Below are positions 27,582 through 36,462 of a stretch of DNA of 64,000 bases, piece after piece. The translations under genes were made by a program, and so were the position numbers. Origin of the DNA: an uncultured Eubacteriales bacterium (GTDB lineage: Bacteria > Bacillota > Clostridia > Oscillospirales > CAG-272); the NCBI GenBank assembly GCA_900546635.1, contig URDS01000005.1, positions 1 to 64,000 on the forward strand, in the 5' to 3' direction. The notes below the pieces were generated by a model. That model searched no databases and had not been told where the DNA came from. It saw only the letters and a program-made list of their open reading frames with translations. How positions within the stretch are numbered: position 1 is the stretch's first letter; each line of letters begins with the position of its first letter.

Positions 27582-28850
27582 TTACTTAATACATGACCGA
27601 CAGTACCGGTTTCCCGGCAGACTGACGGCCAGTCCCTTCACCGAAAGGGAAATCAGATGCATGCTTACATCCGCAACCGTCTGCCCGGTGGCGCTGACAA
27701 GCATATCCACGCTCACGCCGCCCTCCTCCGGGAGACAGTCATATACCGCCTTTTCACATTCGGGCAGCATGATAAATTCAGAATTTCGCGCGGTATTTTC
27801 CGCGTCGTGCTGCGGCAAATCCGCCGCTTCCTCTGCAAATTCGTCCGGTTCGGCGGCAGGCTTTCGCAGATGTATAAATTTCGTGTCGGAATTGCCGGCG
27901 CTGACGCCGTAACGGCGCATCGCCCGTTCGGAATCATACCGTTTGCTGCCGATGGCGCAAACATCCACATCCGGGAATGCGGCAGGATCGAACGAGGTCA
28001 AAATATCCGCGGCGCAGGTCACAAGCCGCGCGCCGTTTTTAATCAATTCATTTGTACCGGCGCTGTTCGGAAATCCGACATTTCCGGGCACCGCAAATAC
28101 GGGACGTCCCTGCCGAATCGCATTCCGCGCCGTAATCAGCGCGCCGCTCTTGGCCGGTGCCTCAACGACAAGCGTACATCTCGACAAGCCGCTGATCAGT
28201 CGGTTGCGCTGCGGGAAATTGCGTCCGTCCGGCTCTGTGCCGGGCGGATACTCGCTGAGTAAAAATCCGTCATTCAAAATACTTTTGCAAAGCTTGGCGT
28301 GCACGGCCGGATACACCCTGTCCAGCCCGCAGCCCAGCACCGCCGCGGTTTCCGCCTGCGCGTCCAGCGCGCCCGCAGCCGACATACCGTCGATTCCGAG
28401 CGCCATTCCGCTGACGATCACCGCGCCGGCCGAAGCAAGATCATAGCCCAAGCGATACGCCATATCCCGGCCGTATTCGCTCATGGTGCGCGTACCCACG
28501 ACGCCGATGCAAAGACGCTTGTCAAAATCTACAGGCTGTCCTTTGAAATAGAGCAGCGCAGGCGGCGTCGCAATATATTTCAGAACAGACGGGTATCGGG
28601 AATCGCTGTATGTAAGAACGCCGATCCCCAGCCGCTTACAGTCCTCCAAAATCCGTTCGGACCGAGAAAGCTCCTTGTTCAAAAGACGCAGACGAATGCG
28701 CTCCGGCAGCCCTTCGACCGACAAAAGCGCATCACGCTCCGCCTCATAAATCGCTTTTGCGGACACAAACTTTGTTACGAGCAGCGCAAGATACGGGCTG
28801 GCTGCGCCGAGCCGTGTGCTAAGCCATGTCCAATATACGCTCTCACTCAT
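27582..28850 (-). CDS. dprA: DNA-processing protein DprA
   Basis: The 422-residue protein loads RecA on incoming single-stranded DNA. It has an N-terminal SAM-like helical region, the Rossmann-like core (GVVGTRTMSEYG, VSGMALGIDGMSA, GALITARNAIRQGRPVFAVPG) and a C-terminal winged-helix domain (about 345-420). The start at 28850 follows AAAGG and begins MSESVYWTWLS. Confidence 0.97.
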   Translation of the reverse strand: MSESVYWTWLSTRLGAASPYLALLVTKFVSAKAIYEAERDALLSVEGLPERIRLRLLNKELSRSERILEDCKRLGIGVLTYSDSRYPSVLKYIATPPALLYFKGQPVDFDKRLCIGVVGTRTMSEYGRDMAYRLGYDLASAGAVIVSGMALGIDGMSAAGALDAQAETAAVLGCGLDRVYPAVHAKLCKSILNDGFLLSEYPPGTEPDGRNFPQRNRLISGLSRCTLVVEAPAKSGALITARNAIRQGRPVFAVPGNVGFPNSAGTNELIKNGARLVTCAADILTSFDPAAFPDVDVCAIGSKRYDSERAMRRYGVSAGNSDTKFIHLRKPAAEPDEFAEEAADLPQHDAENTARNSEFIMLPECEKAVYDCLPEEGGVSVDMLVSATGQTVADVSMHLISLSVKGLAVSLPGNRYCRSCIK

Positions 28851-28872
28851 ACATATTACCTTTCCGCTGCGG

Positions 28873-29703
28873 TTATGACCGCTGCATAAATGCAAAAATC
28901 GAAGCGGCTACAGCGGCATTCAGAGACTCCGAATCCGGCCGGATCGGAATATACACGCTGCCGGAACACGCCGCCGAAATTTCCGGCGGGATACCGTGTC
29001 CTTCATTGCCGATCAAAAAACAGTCGTTTTGCCCAACGCCAACCGTGTCCGCGCTGCGCGCGCCCGGACGAAGCTCGGCGGCGAAGACCCGGCGTCCCGA
29101 AGCGGTCAGCGCCAATACGGCCTGCCGCATCTGTCCGACCAAGTCCACCTTGATTTTAAAAAGCGCACCCATCGCGGCGCGCATGGCGCGGCTGCTGTAA
29201 AGATCCGCGCTGTCCGCGCTGAATATCAGCCGGTCAAAGCCGAACGCCGCCGCGCTCCGAACAATCGTCCCCGCATTGCCGGGATCGCGTACCGAGCACA
29301 AAAGCATCAGCTTTTCTCCGGCATAGCGCTTTGCCCTGCTTTCTTCAAATACGGGAACGGTTCTGATATTTTTTAAAAAATTCAAAACGCAAATAACGCC
29401 TTCGGGAGCCTTTTCACTGCTGATTTTATCAAAAGCGGATGCGGAAAGCGTGAAGAGACGCGTTTTTTCATATACAGAGATTCCGCGCATCGCATCCAGC
29501 GTTTCGGATGCAAGCGTCCCGGTCTGTCCCTCGCGCAGAAGCACCGCCTCAATCCCGGCGCGGCACCCGACCGCCTCGGAAAATAGTTTTGCTCCCTCGC
29601 ACAGAAACAATTCGTCCGTCTCCCGATATTTTTTATCCGCAAGTTTCGCATATTTGACTACAACAGGATTCGCTCTGCTGCCGATATACACATTTTCAAG
29701 CAC
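28873..29703 (-). CDS. SpoU/TrmH family RNA 2'-O-ribose methyltransferase
   Basis: This 276-residue protein has an N-terminal substrate-binding domain (about 1-105) and a knotted SpoU domain with SVRDPGNAGTIVRSAAAFG, LIGNEGHGIPPEI and the C-terminal SLNAAVAASIFAF. It methylates tRNA or rRNA; the site is unknown. I chose the GTG at 29703 because GGAGG lies six bases upstream; the ATG at 29748 has no ribosome site. It is the first gene of the long minus-strand run. Confidence 0.9.
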   Translation of the reverse strand: MLENVYIGSRANPVVVKYAKLADKKYRETDELFLCEGAKLFSEAVGCRAGIEAVLLREGQTGTLASETLDAMRGISVYEKTRLFTLSASAFDKISSEKAPEGVICVLNFLKNIRTVPVFEESRAKRYAGEKLMLLCSVRDPGNAGTIVRSAAAFGFDRLIFSADSADLYSSRAMRAAMGALFKIKVDLVGQMRQAVLALTASGRRVFAAELRPGARSADTVGVGQNDCFLIGNEGHGIPPEISAACSGSVYIPIRPDSESLNAAVAASIFAFMQRS

Positions 29704-29746
29704 AAGCGGCCTCCAAAAAGCAAGATTTCCGAGATGCGGCGCATTC

Positions 29747-29774
29747 ATTTTAAAAGCGCCCTTAAAAACGCCAA
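29747..29774 (-). promoter_or_regulatory. Possible promoter of the sixteen-gene run
   Basis: On the minus strand TTGGCG (29769-29774), a 16-bp spacer and TAAAAT (29747-29752) could serve the genes from 29703 leftwards. It directly abuts the rplT terminator. The match is moderate, and read-through from rplT is the alternative. Confidence 0.35.
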
Positions 29775-29796
29775 AAACCCGGCTTTTACCGGGTTT
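29775..29796 (-). terminator. Terminator of infC-rpmI-rplT
   Basis: The 8-bp stem aaacccgg / ccgggttt has a six-base loop and T-rich flanks. It lies nine bases after the rplT stop codon. Confidence 0.85.
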
Positions 29797-29805
29797 CTTT
29801 TTGAA

Positions 29806-30159
29806 TTAAAGCGCAGCTTTCGCTTTTTCAACCAGAGAAGCAAACGCTTCCTTGTCGTAAACTGCGATCTCAGAAAGCATTTTTCTGTTCAGTTCGATAC
29901 CCGCGAGCTTCAGCCCGTGCATAAGCGTCGAATAATTCATGCCGCAAACCTTCGCCTGCGCGGAAATTCTGGTAATCCAGAGAGAACGCATGTCTCTCTT
30001 TTTCATCTTTCTGCCGGCGAACGCATAATTGCCGCTCTTAAGCACGGCCTGTTTCGCCATCTTAAAGTGTTTGCTCTTTGCGCCCCAATATCCTTTTGCA
30101 GCCTTTAATACGCTTTTTCTTCTCTTGCGCGTCATCATAGCGCCTTTTACTCTAGCCAT
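29806..30159 (-). CDS. rplT: 50S ribosomal protein L20
   Basis: The 117-residue protein [20 protein letters not shown]... is a full-length L20, with [20 protein letters not shown] in the middle. L20 usually represses its own operon by binding the infC leader; a leader with an attenuator-like hairpin is present at 30972-31125. Last gene of infC-rpmI-rplT. Confidence 0.98.
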   Translation of the reverse strand: MARVKGAMMTRKRRKSVLKAAKGYWGAKSKHFKMAKQAVLKSGNYAFAGRKMKKRDMRSLWITRISAQAKVCGMNYSTLMHGLKLAGIELNRKMLSEIAVYDKEAFASLVEKAKAAL

Positions 30160-30199
30160 TTTATTGAATCCTCCAAATTCCTGATTTTACGGCGCCCGA

Positions 30200-30394
30200 T
30201 TATTTCTGAATGAGCGCTTTGATTGTGGGAGCCATCGATGTGCTGAGGTATGCGCCCTTGCGAAGCGATCTCTTGCGCTTGGCCGTCTTGATACCGAGCT
30301 TATGACGATGCTGCGAATGATTCATTTTCACTTTTCCGCCGCCGGTAACGTCAAATCTTTTTGCCGACGCCTTATGTGTCTTGATTTTTCCCAT
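30200..30394 (-). CDS. rpmI: 50S ribosomal protein L35
   Basis: The 64-residue protein MGKIKTHKASAKRFDVTGGG... is a standard L35. The start at 30394 is the one matching the family; a ribosome site AAAGGAG lies upstream. Middle gene of the infC operon. Confidence 0.97.
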   Translation of the reverse strand: MGKIKTHKASAKRFDVTGGGKVKMNHSQHRHKLGIKTAKRKRSLRKGAYLSTSMAPTIKALIQK

Positions 30395-30452
30395 GGTTCT
30401 ATCTCCTTTTGATTTTTTCAAAAAATATGCAAATTCCCGAGAATTTACCGGA

Positions 30453-30971
30453 TTACTTCTTCACGGGCGACAGAACGACAGACATAAATCTGCCCTCCAT
30501 CGAAAGGCCTTTCTCAGAAACGCCCGAACCGCTGCACGCCTCAAGGAATTTCTCCAGCATGGAACGTCCGATATCCTGATGCGCCATTTCGCGTCCCTTA
30601 AAACGGATGATCGCCTTGACCTTATCTCCGCCGTCCAGAAACTTGCACGCCTGATTGACGCGAGTCTGAAAATCATGCGTATCGATCCGGCAGGACAACT
30701 GCACTTCTTTTACCTTGACGATCTGCTGCTTTTTGCGTGCCTCTTTCTGTCTCTTGTCCTTCTCAAAGCGATACTTGCCGTAATCCATGATGCGGCATAC
30801 CGGCGGCTCCGCCTGCGGAGACATCATAACAAGATCCAGTCCCTTGCCGTAAGCGAGTTCCTTTGCATCCTCCGTAGAAAGAATGCCGATCTGTTCGCCG
30901 TCTGCCCCGATAACACGCACTTCTCTGACCCTGATATCGTCGTTAATCTGTGTCGAATCCTTTGCGCTAAT
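30453..30971 (-). CDS. infC: Translation initiation factor IF-3 (ATT start)
   Basis: The 172-residue factor keeps the 30S subunit free and checks the start codon. Family segments are INDDIRVREVRVIG, PPVCRIMDYGKYRFE and HDFQTRVNQACKFL. The frame is open far upstream, but the ribosome site GGAGG at about 30980-30984 points to an ATT at 30971, giving ISAKDSTQINDD. Non-AUG starts are a known feature of infC and allow IF-3 to limit its own synthesis. The ATG upstream at 31100 would translate across the leader hairpin and is rejected. Confidence 0.93.
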   Translation of the reverse strand: MSAKDSTQINDDIRVREVRVIGADGEQIGILSTEDAKELAYGKGLDLVMMSPQAEPPVCRIMDYGKYRFEKDKRQKEARKKQQIVKVKEVQLSCRIDTHDFQTRVNQACKFLDGGDKVKAIIRFKGREMAHQDIGRSMLEKFLEACSGSGVSEKGLSMEGRFMSVVLSPVKK

Positions 30972-31125
30972 GCTGAACACCTCCAAGAAAAAAATAAATG
31001 CGAAGAAAAATTCTCCGCATACAAACAATGCGCCGACCGGCTGCATTTTCTGAGTATTGACCGCGACCGCTGAGCGCTGCCGGGTGAGAACGGAGTACAT
31101 TCTTCTTTATTGCTTTGAAATTATA
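30972..31125 (-). promoter_or_regulatory. infC promoter and L20-type leader with attenuator
   Basis: The leader of roughly 140 bases ends with the hairpin atgcggagaa / ttcttcgcat (30998-31020) and a T-rich run (30988-30997), a complete terminator just before the infC ribosome site. This fits the Firmicutes L20 leader, where bound L20 favours termination. I did not fold the anti-terminator. The -10 TATAAT of the promoter is at 31120-31125. Confidence 0.75.
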
Positions 31126-31149
31126 GCATATCCCGCGCCGTCTTGTCAA
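31120..31149 (-). promoter_or_regulatory. infC operon promoter
   Basis: On the minus strand a perfect TTGACA (31144-31149), an 18-bp spacer and a perfect TATAAT (31120-31125) form a strong sigma-A promoter. Confidence 0.88.
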
Positions 31150-31312
31150 TCCTTTTTTGAATTTTTTTCGCAGTTTCGCAAATATCAGGAAAAAAACAAA
31201 AAAACATCACACTTTTTTTAATTTGACCTATAGAAATCGGAGCGTATATATGGTATACTATTAAATTGAAATATTATGTTAAGCGAAAGGACTGCCACGG
31301 CAGAAAAAATAC

Positions 31313-33727
31313 ATGTCAATTTCACTGCATTCAACCGACCGGTACAGCGTCCCGGTCTTACCGCTGCGGGGAATGGTCGCATTTCCCTCCGTTCCGCTCA
31401 GTATTGAGATCGCACGTTCAAAATCGATCGATGCGATCCGCGCCGCCGAACAGAGCGACGGATATATTTTGCTTCTGGCGCAAAAAGATTTGTCTGTTGA
31501 AGATCCCGGAGCGGACGATCTGTTCGCGGTCGGCACGATTGCCAAAATCAAGCAATCCATTAAAACAGCCGAGGGCGCCGTGCGTGTTCTGCTTGAGGGG
31601 CAGAGCCGTGCCGAAATCGAGGCGTATACGCAGGACAGCCCCTATATCCGCGCTTTTGCGGCGCTGCAAAACACTGCGGAAGCCGAAGCCTCCGTACAGT
31701 CGGAAGCGCTGATCCGTCAGGCACATGCCGCGCTGACGCGCGTCGCAAAGCTGATGCCGAAAATTTCGGATGAGCTTGTGTTTGCCGCGCAGGCCATCAG
31801 CCAGCCCGGATTGCTTGCGGATTTCATTGCCGTAAACTTTCTGTTCCGATACGAGGACAAACAGGAAATCCTGGAAATATTCGATCCGCAGTCGCGGCTG
31901 GAAACCGCCGCCGCACTGCTCCGGCAGGAAGAAGAAATTCTGCACTGCGAAATGGATATTCACAAAAAAGTACGTGCGCGGCTGGAAGAAAACCAGCGCG
32001 ACGCCTACCTGCGCGAACAAATGCGCGTCATTCAAGGCGAACTCGGCGACGACGGCGCGGATGACGCCGACGAATTTTTTGACCGCATTGAAGAAGCCGC
32101 GCTTCCCAAAGAAGTCAGGGAAAAGCTTGAAAAAGAGGCCGCGCGCCTTGCCAAAACGCCGTACGGCTCGGCGGAAAACAGCGTTCTGCACAATTACCTG
32201 GAAGAATGTCTCGACATTCCGTTCGGCAAGTATACGAAACCTGTTTTCGATCTCGAACAGGCAAGCAAAATCTTAGAGCGCGATCATGACGGGTTGAACG
32301 AGGTCAAGGAGCGCATTCTGGAATTTTTAGCCGCGCAGCAGTTTTCCGGTCAGAAGGGCGGCCAGATCCTCTGCCTCGTCGGACCTCCCGGCGTCGGAAA
32401 AACATCGGTTGCCGCTTCGATTGCCGAAGCGCTCGGCAGAAAATATGTGCGCGTATCGCTCGGCGGCGTGCGCGATGAAGCGGATATCCGCGGGCACCGC
32501 AAAACCTATGTCGGGGCGATGCCCGGCCGTATTGTCGCCGCCCTGCAAAAGGCGGGCGTGATGAATCCGCTGATCCTGCTGGACGAAATCGACAAGCTGA
32601 CCAACGACGCGCACGGCGATCCCGCCTCCGCGCTCCTTGAGGTGCTGGACAGCGAACAAAACAAGTCGTTCCGCGATCATTTTACGGAAATTCCGATCGA
32701 CCTTTCCGAATGCGTATTTTTAGCCACGGCCAACACGCTGGACACCGTTGCCCGTCCGCTGATCGACCGAATGGAGATTTTGCATCTCGATACCTATACG
32801 CGCACCGAAAAGCTGCGCATCGCCAAAAATCACTTGATTCCCAAGCAGCTGCAAAAATACGGGATGACCAAAAAGCAGTGCGTAATCACGCCCTCCGCTA
32901 CAGCGGAACTGATCGATTACTATACAGCGGAAGCCGGCGTCCGGAATCTGGAACGCACGCTGGCCGCGCTCTGCCGTAAGGCGGCAAAGGAACTGCTCGG
33001 CGGCGCCGAGAAAGTCACCATACGCGCTTCCGATATACAAAAATATCTCGGCGCGAGGAAATATCTGCCCGAAAAGCTGTCCCCCGCCGACGAGGTCGGC
33101 GTTGTCAACGGTCTGGCCTACACTTCGGTAGGCGGGGATATTCTGAAAATCGAAGCGGCGATTCTCGACGGATCCGGAAAAATCGAAATGACCGGCTCGC
33201 TCGGCGATGTCATGCGGGAATCCGCAAAGCTTGCCGTCAGCTATGTCCGGATGATTGCCAAAGACTACGGTATCGACAGCGATTTTTATAAAACCAAAGA
33301 CATACATATCCATTTTCCGGAGGGCGCGGTTCCCAAAGACGGCCCCAGCGCCGGTGCAGCCATCGTATGCGCGCTGGTCAGCGCGCTCAGCGGCACACCG
33401 GTCCGGCGGGATGTGGCGATGACGGGGGAATTCAGTCTCCGCGGCCGTCTGATTGCGATCGGCGGCCTCAAAGAGAAAACCATGGCGGCCTATACGGGCG
33501 GTATACGCACCGTCCTGATTCCCTGCGATAATGTAAAAGACCTTGAAAAAATCGACCAAGAGGCGCGCGCGCATCTGAATATCATCGGATGCCGCAGCAT
33601 ACAGGAAGTGCTCAGGCATGCGCTGGCAAACGCCTCCGCCGCCCGGCGGCACACGGCCGCGCGCATCCAAAAAGCGCCCGAAGCCGCCCGCAGCGCAAAG
33701 GCAAAACACAGCGGCGCGCCTCTGTGA
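31313..33727 (+). CDS. lon: ATP-dependent protease Lon
   Basis: The 804-residue hexameric protease degrades damaged and regulatory proteins. It has the N-terminal substrate domain (1-200), a helical linker, the AAA+ domain (GPPGVGKTSVAAS, LLDEIDKLTND) and the S16 domain with the catalytic Ser in KDGPSAGAA and the Lys near GLKEKTMAA. The tail (about 770-804) is basic and Ala-rich. No good ribosome site lies close to the ATG; AAAGGA is more than 20 bases away. A candidate promoter is TTGACC (31223-31228), 16-bp spacer, TATATA (31245-31250). First gene of a plus-strand run. Confidence 0.97.
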   Translation: MSISLHSTDRYSVPVLPLRGMVAFPSVPLSIEIARSKSIDAIRAAEQSDGYILLLAQKDLSVEDPGADDLFAVGTIAKIKQSIKTAEGAVRVLLEGQSRAEIEAYTQDSPYIRAFAALQNTAEAEASVQSEALIRQAHAALTRVAKLMPKISDELVFAAQAISQPGLLADFIAVNFLFRYEDKQEILEIFDPQSRLETAAALLRQEEEILHCEMDIHKKVRARLEENQRDAYLREQMRVIQGELGDDGADDADEFFDRIEEAALPKEVREKLEKEAARLAKTPYGSAENSVLHNYLEECLDIPFGKYTKPVFDLEQASKILERDHDGLNEVKERILEFLAAQQFSGQKGGQILCLVGPPGVGKTSVAASIAEALGRKYVRVSLGGVRDEADIRGHRKTYVGAMPGRIVAALQKAGVMNPLILLDEIDKLTNDAHGDPASALLEVLDSEQNKSFRDHFTEIPIDLSECVFLATANTLDTVARPLIDRMEILHLDTYTRTEKLRIAKNHLIPKQLQKYGMTKKQCVITPSATAELIDYYTAEAGVRNLERTLAALCRKAAKELLGGAEKVTIRASDIQKYLGARKYLPEKLSPADEVGVVNGLAYTSVGGDILKIEAAILDGSGKIEMTGSLGDVMRESAKLAVSYVRMIAKDYGIDSDFYKTKDIHIHFPEGAVPKDGPSAGAAIVCALVSALSGTPVRRDVAMTGEFSLRGRLIAIGGLKEKTMAAYTGGIRTVLIPCDNVKDLEKIDQEARAHLNIIGCRSIQEVLRHALANASAARRHTAARIQKAPEAARSAKAKHSGAPL

Positions 33728-33736
33728 AAGGAACGC

Positions 33737-34342
33737 ATGAACATCAATCTGCAAAATGTGAAGCTGGCGATCAGCGCCGGGAGGCCCGAACAGTTTCCGA
33801 GAAAAGCGATTCCGCAAATTGCTTTTTCCGGGCGTTCCAACGTCGGAAAAAGCTCGCTTATCAATGCGCTGCTCGGCCGCAAATCCTTAGCGCGCGTCAG
33901 CAGTTCGCCCGGAAAAACGATCACCATAAATTTTTACGAGATCGACGGCAAATGCTTTTTGGCCGATCTGCCCGGCTACGGGTTTGCCAAGCGTCCCCCG
34001 GATGAAAAAGCGGCCTGGTCGGCGCTCACCGACGGATATTTTACGGCGAATCCGAACCGGGATCTTCTGCGCCTTGTCGTGCAGCTGATCGACGCTAAAG
34101 TCGGCGCGACAAAAGACGATCTTCAGATGCTTGAATGGCTGGCGCAGTCCGATATTCCCTTTGTAATCGCCACCACCAAAAACGACAAGCTCTCCAAAGC
34201 CGCCGAAAGCCGCGCCGTGGACAGTCTCTCCGCCCTGCCGTTTGTCCGGCATGCAAAAGAGATCATCCCCTGCTCCTCCGAAACGCGCGCCGGCTGTCAG
34301 CCTCTCTGGAACGCCATCTTAAAGTACGCCGATCTGATATAG
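33737..34342 (+). CDS. ysxC: Ribosome biogenesis GTPase YsxC/EngB
   Basis: The 201-residue GTPase takes part in 50S subunit assembly. G motifs are FSGRSNVGKSSLINAL, the switch I region with SSPGKTITINFY, LADLPGYGFAK and TKNDKLSK. The lon-ysxC order with a nine-base gap is typical of Firmicutes. Confidence 0.97.
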   Translation: MNINLQNVKLAISAGRPEQFPRKAIPQIAFSGRSNVGKSSLINALLGRKSLARVSSSPGKTITINFYEIDGKCFLADLPGYGFAKRPPDEKAAWSALTDGYFTANPNRDLLRLVVQLIDAKVGATKDDLQMLEWLAQSDIPFVIATTKNDKLSKAAESRAVDSLSALPFVRHAKEIIPCSSETRAGCQPLWNAILKYADLI

Positions 34343-34351
34343 GAGTCGATC

Positions 34352-35020
34352 ATGGATATTTTGGAAATTTACAGTTATATCATCCGCGTTCCAATCGTTC
34401 TGCTGGCTCTGACCGTGCACGAAGTTTCACACGGTTACGCCGCCTACAAGCTCGGCGATCCGACCGCGCGGAACCTCGGACGGCTCTCACTGAATCCGCT
34501 GAAGCACCTGGATCCGCTCGGCGCGCTTTGCATGCTTCTGTTCCGTTTCGGATGGGCAAAGCCGGTTCCGATCAATACAAGATATTTTAAAAAGCCGCGG
34601 CGGGACATGGCGCTCTCCGCGCTGGCCGGTCCGCTGTCCAATATTTTAATGTCTTTCGTCGCCTTTATCGCAAGCCAGTATGTTTATAAATACGGCTGTC
34701 ATGACGGCTATGTGGATTCAAACATTCTCGGCGACAAAATTGCCTTTCTGCTGTTTCTTTTTCTATTTACCTTTTATCAAATGAACCTGTGTCTCGGCAT
34801 TTTTAACCTGATCCCCATTCCGCCGCTGGACGGTTCACGCATCCTGTTCGTTTTTTTACCGGACAGAGTATATTTCGGCCTTATGAAATACGAACAGTTC
34901 ATTTCCATTGCGCTGATCGTCGGACTCTGGACGGGACTGCTCGACTATCCGCTCAGCTGGGTGATCGGCTCCATTGAGAATGCTTTTACTTTCGTGGCCG
35001 AATTTCTGCCTTTTTTATAA
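34352..35020 (+). CDS. Site-2 protease family (M50) membrane metalloprotease
   Basis: This 222-residue membrane protein has the zinc motif HEVSHGYAAY in the first helix region and the second motif NLIPIPPLDGSRIL. There are about five hydrophobic segments. It lacks a PDZ domain and a SpoIVFB-type extension. It may process membrane-bound regulators, but the substrate is unknown. GGAG precedes the start, and scpA follows within 30 bases. Confidence 0.9.
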   Translation: MDILEIYSYIIRVPIVLLALTVHEVSHGYAAYKLGDPTARNLGRLSLNPLKHLDPLGALCMLLFRFGWAKPVPINTRYFKKPRRDMALSALAGPLSNILMSFVAFIASQYVYKYGCHDGYVDSNILGDKIAFLLFLFLFTFYQMNLCLGIFNLIPIPPLDGSRILFVFLPDRVYFGLMKYEQFISIALIVGLWTGLLDYPLSWVIGSIENAFTFVAEFLPFL

Positions 35021-35047
35021 GAAATTGATACAAGCGAGGCGATCATT

Positions 35048-35806
35048 GTGGAGCAGCTTACCTATAAATTGGATATTTACGAAGGGCCGCTGGATCTCTT
35101 GCTGGATCTGATTGCCAAAAACAAACTGGACATCGCCGATATTCCGATCGCGCTGATCTGCGATCAATACATGGCTTATATCGAACAGGCGCGCGCCATG
35201 GATATGGAACTCGCCGGTGAATTTATCGTTATGGCAAGCGAACTTTTGTATATCAAAAGCAAAGTTCTTCTGCCGCATGCCGATCCCGAAGAGGAAGACC
35301 CGCGCGCATCGCTTACCGAAATGCTGCTTCTATACAAGCAGGCCAAAGACGCCGCGGAACAACTGGCGCCGATGTACTCCGTATACGGCGGCCGCCTTGA
35401 AAAAGAAGAGGATGAGGTTCGCGGGGCAACCGAACTGCCGGACGGCCTTTCGCCGGAATTGCTCCGCCGCGCCATTCACGCGGTTTCGGCAAGGCTCTCC
35501 GAACTTGAAGCGGCGCACAGCCGGAACCTGTCTCCGCTCGTCCGCGAAGCTGTGGTTCCGGTATCCGAAAAAATCGAAGAAATCGTGCATATCCTTAAAA
35601 AGAAGCCGGCGACGCTCCGAAGTTTTCTATGCAGTGCAAAAACACGGTCTTCTCTGATCGCCGTGTTTATGGCGCTGCTGGAACTCATCAAAGAGCATAC
35701 CGTCACGCTGCAGAGCAAAGACGAGGACACGGGCAATGTCGGCGATGATGTTCTGCTTTCTCTGAACGACAGCGCCGATCTTCGCATTCCGACAACCGAA
35801 TTTTAG
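35048..35806 (+). CDS. scpA: Segregation and condensation protein ScpA
   Basis: The 252-residue kleisin bridges SMC heads. It starts at a GTG with YKLDIYEGPLDLLLDLIAKN, the N-terminal helix that binds the SMC neck. MASELLYIKSKVLLP is also conserved, and the C-terminal winged helix (about 175-240) binds the SMC cap. Followed by scpB after 11 bases. Confidence 0.96.
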   Translation: MEQLTYKLDIYEGPLDLLLDLIAKNKLDIADIPIALICDQYMAYIEQARAMDMELAGEFIVMASELLYIKSKVLLPHADPEEEDPRASLTEMLLLYKQAKDAAEQLAPMYSVYGGRLEKEEDEVRGATELPDGLSPELLRRAIHAVSARLSELEAAHSRNLSPLVREAVVPVSEKIEEIVHILKKKPATLRSFLCSAKTRSSLIAVFMALLELIKEHTVTLQSKDEDTGNVGDDVLLSLNDSADLRIPTTEF

Positions 35807-35817
35807 GAGTTTAAAAC

Positions 35818-36423
35818 ATGTCCGAGATGTTTTCCATTACCGATCAGGCAAAAGAAATCCTGGAAGCGGTGCTCTTTGCCGCCGGTCACCCGCTGACCTA
35901 TGCGCGCCTCGCACAGATCTTTGAAATCTCCCCTGAAGAAGTCCGGGATATGGTCACCGAGTACGCGGAAGAATACAACAGCGGCAAGGTCACGCGCGGC
36001 ATTATGATGCTGACATTTGAGGATGCCTGCCAGCTTTGCACAAAAGAAGCCTATATACAGGAAATCCGCACGGCGCTCGGCATTCGCCGCGGTGGAAATT
36101 TGTCAGCTTCCTCGCTTGAAGTACTGGCAATCGTCGCCTATAATCAGCCGGTTACCCGCGCTTATATCGATATGATTCGCGGGGTGGATTCGGGCTATGC
36201 GGTCAGCACACTGACCGAACGCGGTCTGATCGAATCCAAATCCCGTCTGGACGCTCCGGGGCGTCCTATGCTGTACACGACGACATCCGCTTTTCTGCGC
36301 TGCTTCGGCCTCAGTTCGCTCGATGAACTGCCCGAACTCTCTAAAAATGAGGGCGCGCTGCTGGATGCGCTGAAAAATCCGGACGGCGACCGCACTTTGG
36401 AAAATTTTGCACAGGAAAATTGA
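35818..36423 (+). CDS. scpB: Segregation and condensation protein ScpB
   Basis: The 201-residue protein pairs with ScpA in the SMC complex. It has two winged-helix domains; conserved parts are EAVLFAAGHPLTYARLAQI, SLEVLAIVAYNQPVTR and SRLDAPGRPMLYTTT. The C-terminal 25 residues are variable. Confidence 0.96.
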   Translation: MSEMFSITDQAKEILEAVLFAAGHPLTYARLAQIFEISPEEVRDMVTEYAEEYNSGKVTRGIMMLTFEDACQLCTKEAYIQEIRTALGIRRGGNLSASSLEVLAIVAYNQPVTRAYIDMIRGVDSGYAVSTLTERGLIESKSRLDAPGRPMLYTTTSAFLRCFGLSSLDELPELSKNEGALLDALKNPDGDRTLENFAQEN

Positions 36424-36462
36424 CTAATCTATCGCCATACAGTCAAAAATTGATTCGCGGAG

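Noticed and set aside
31190..31230. CtsR operator before lon
   Set aside because: Only one GGTCAAA heptad is present, without the required direct repeat.
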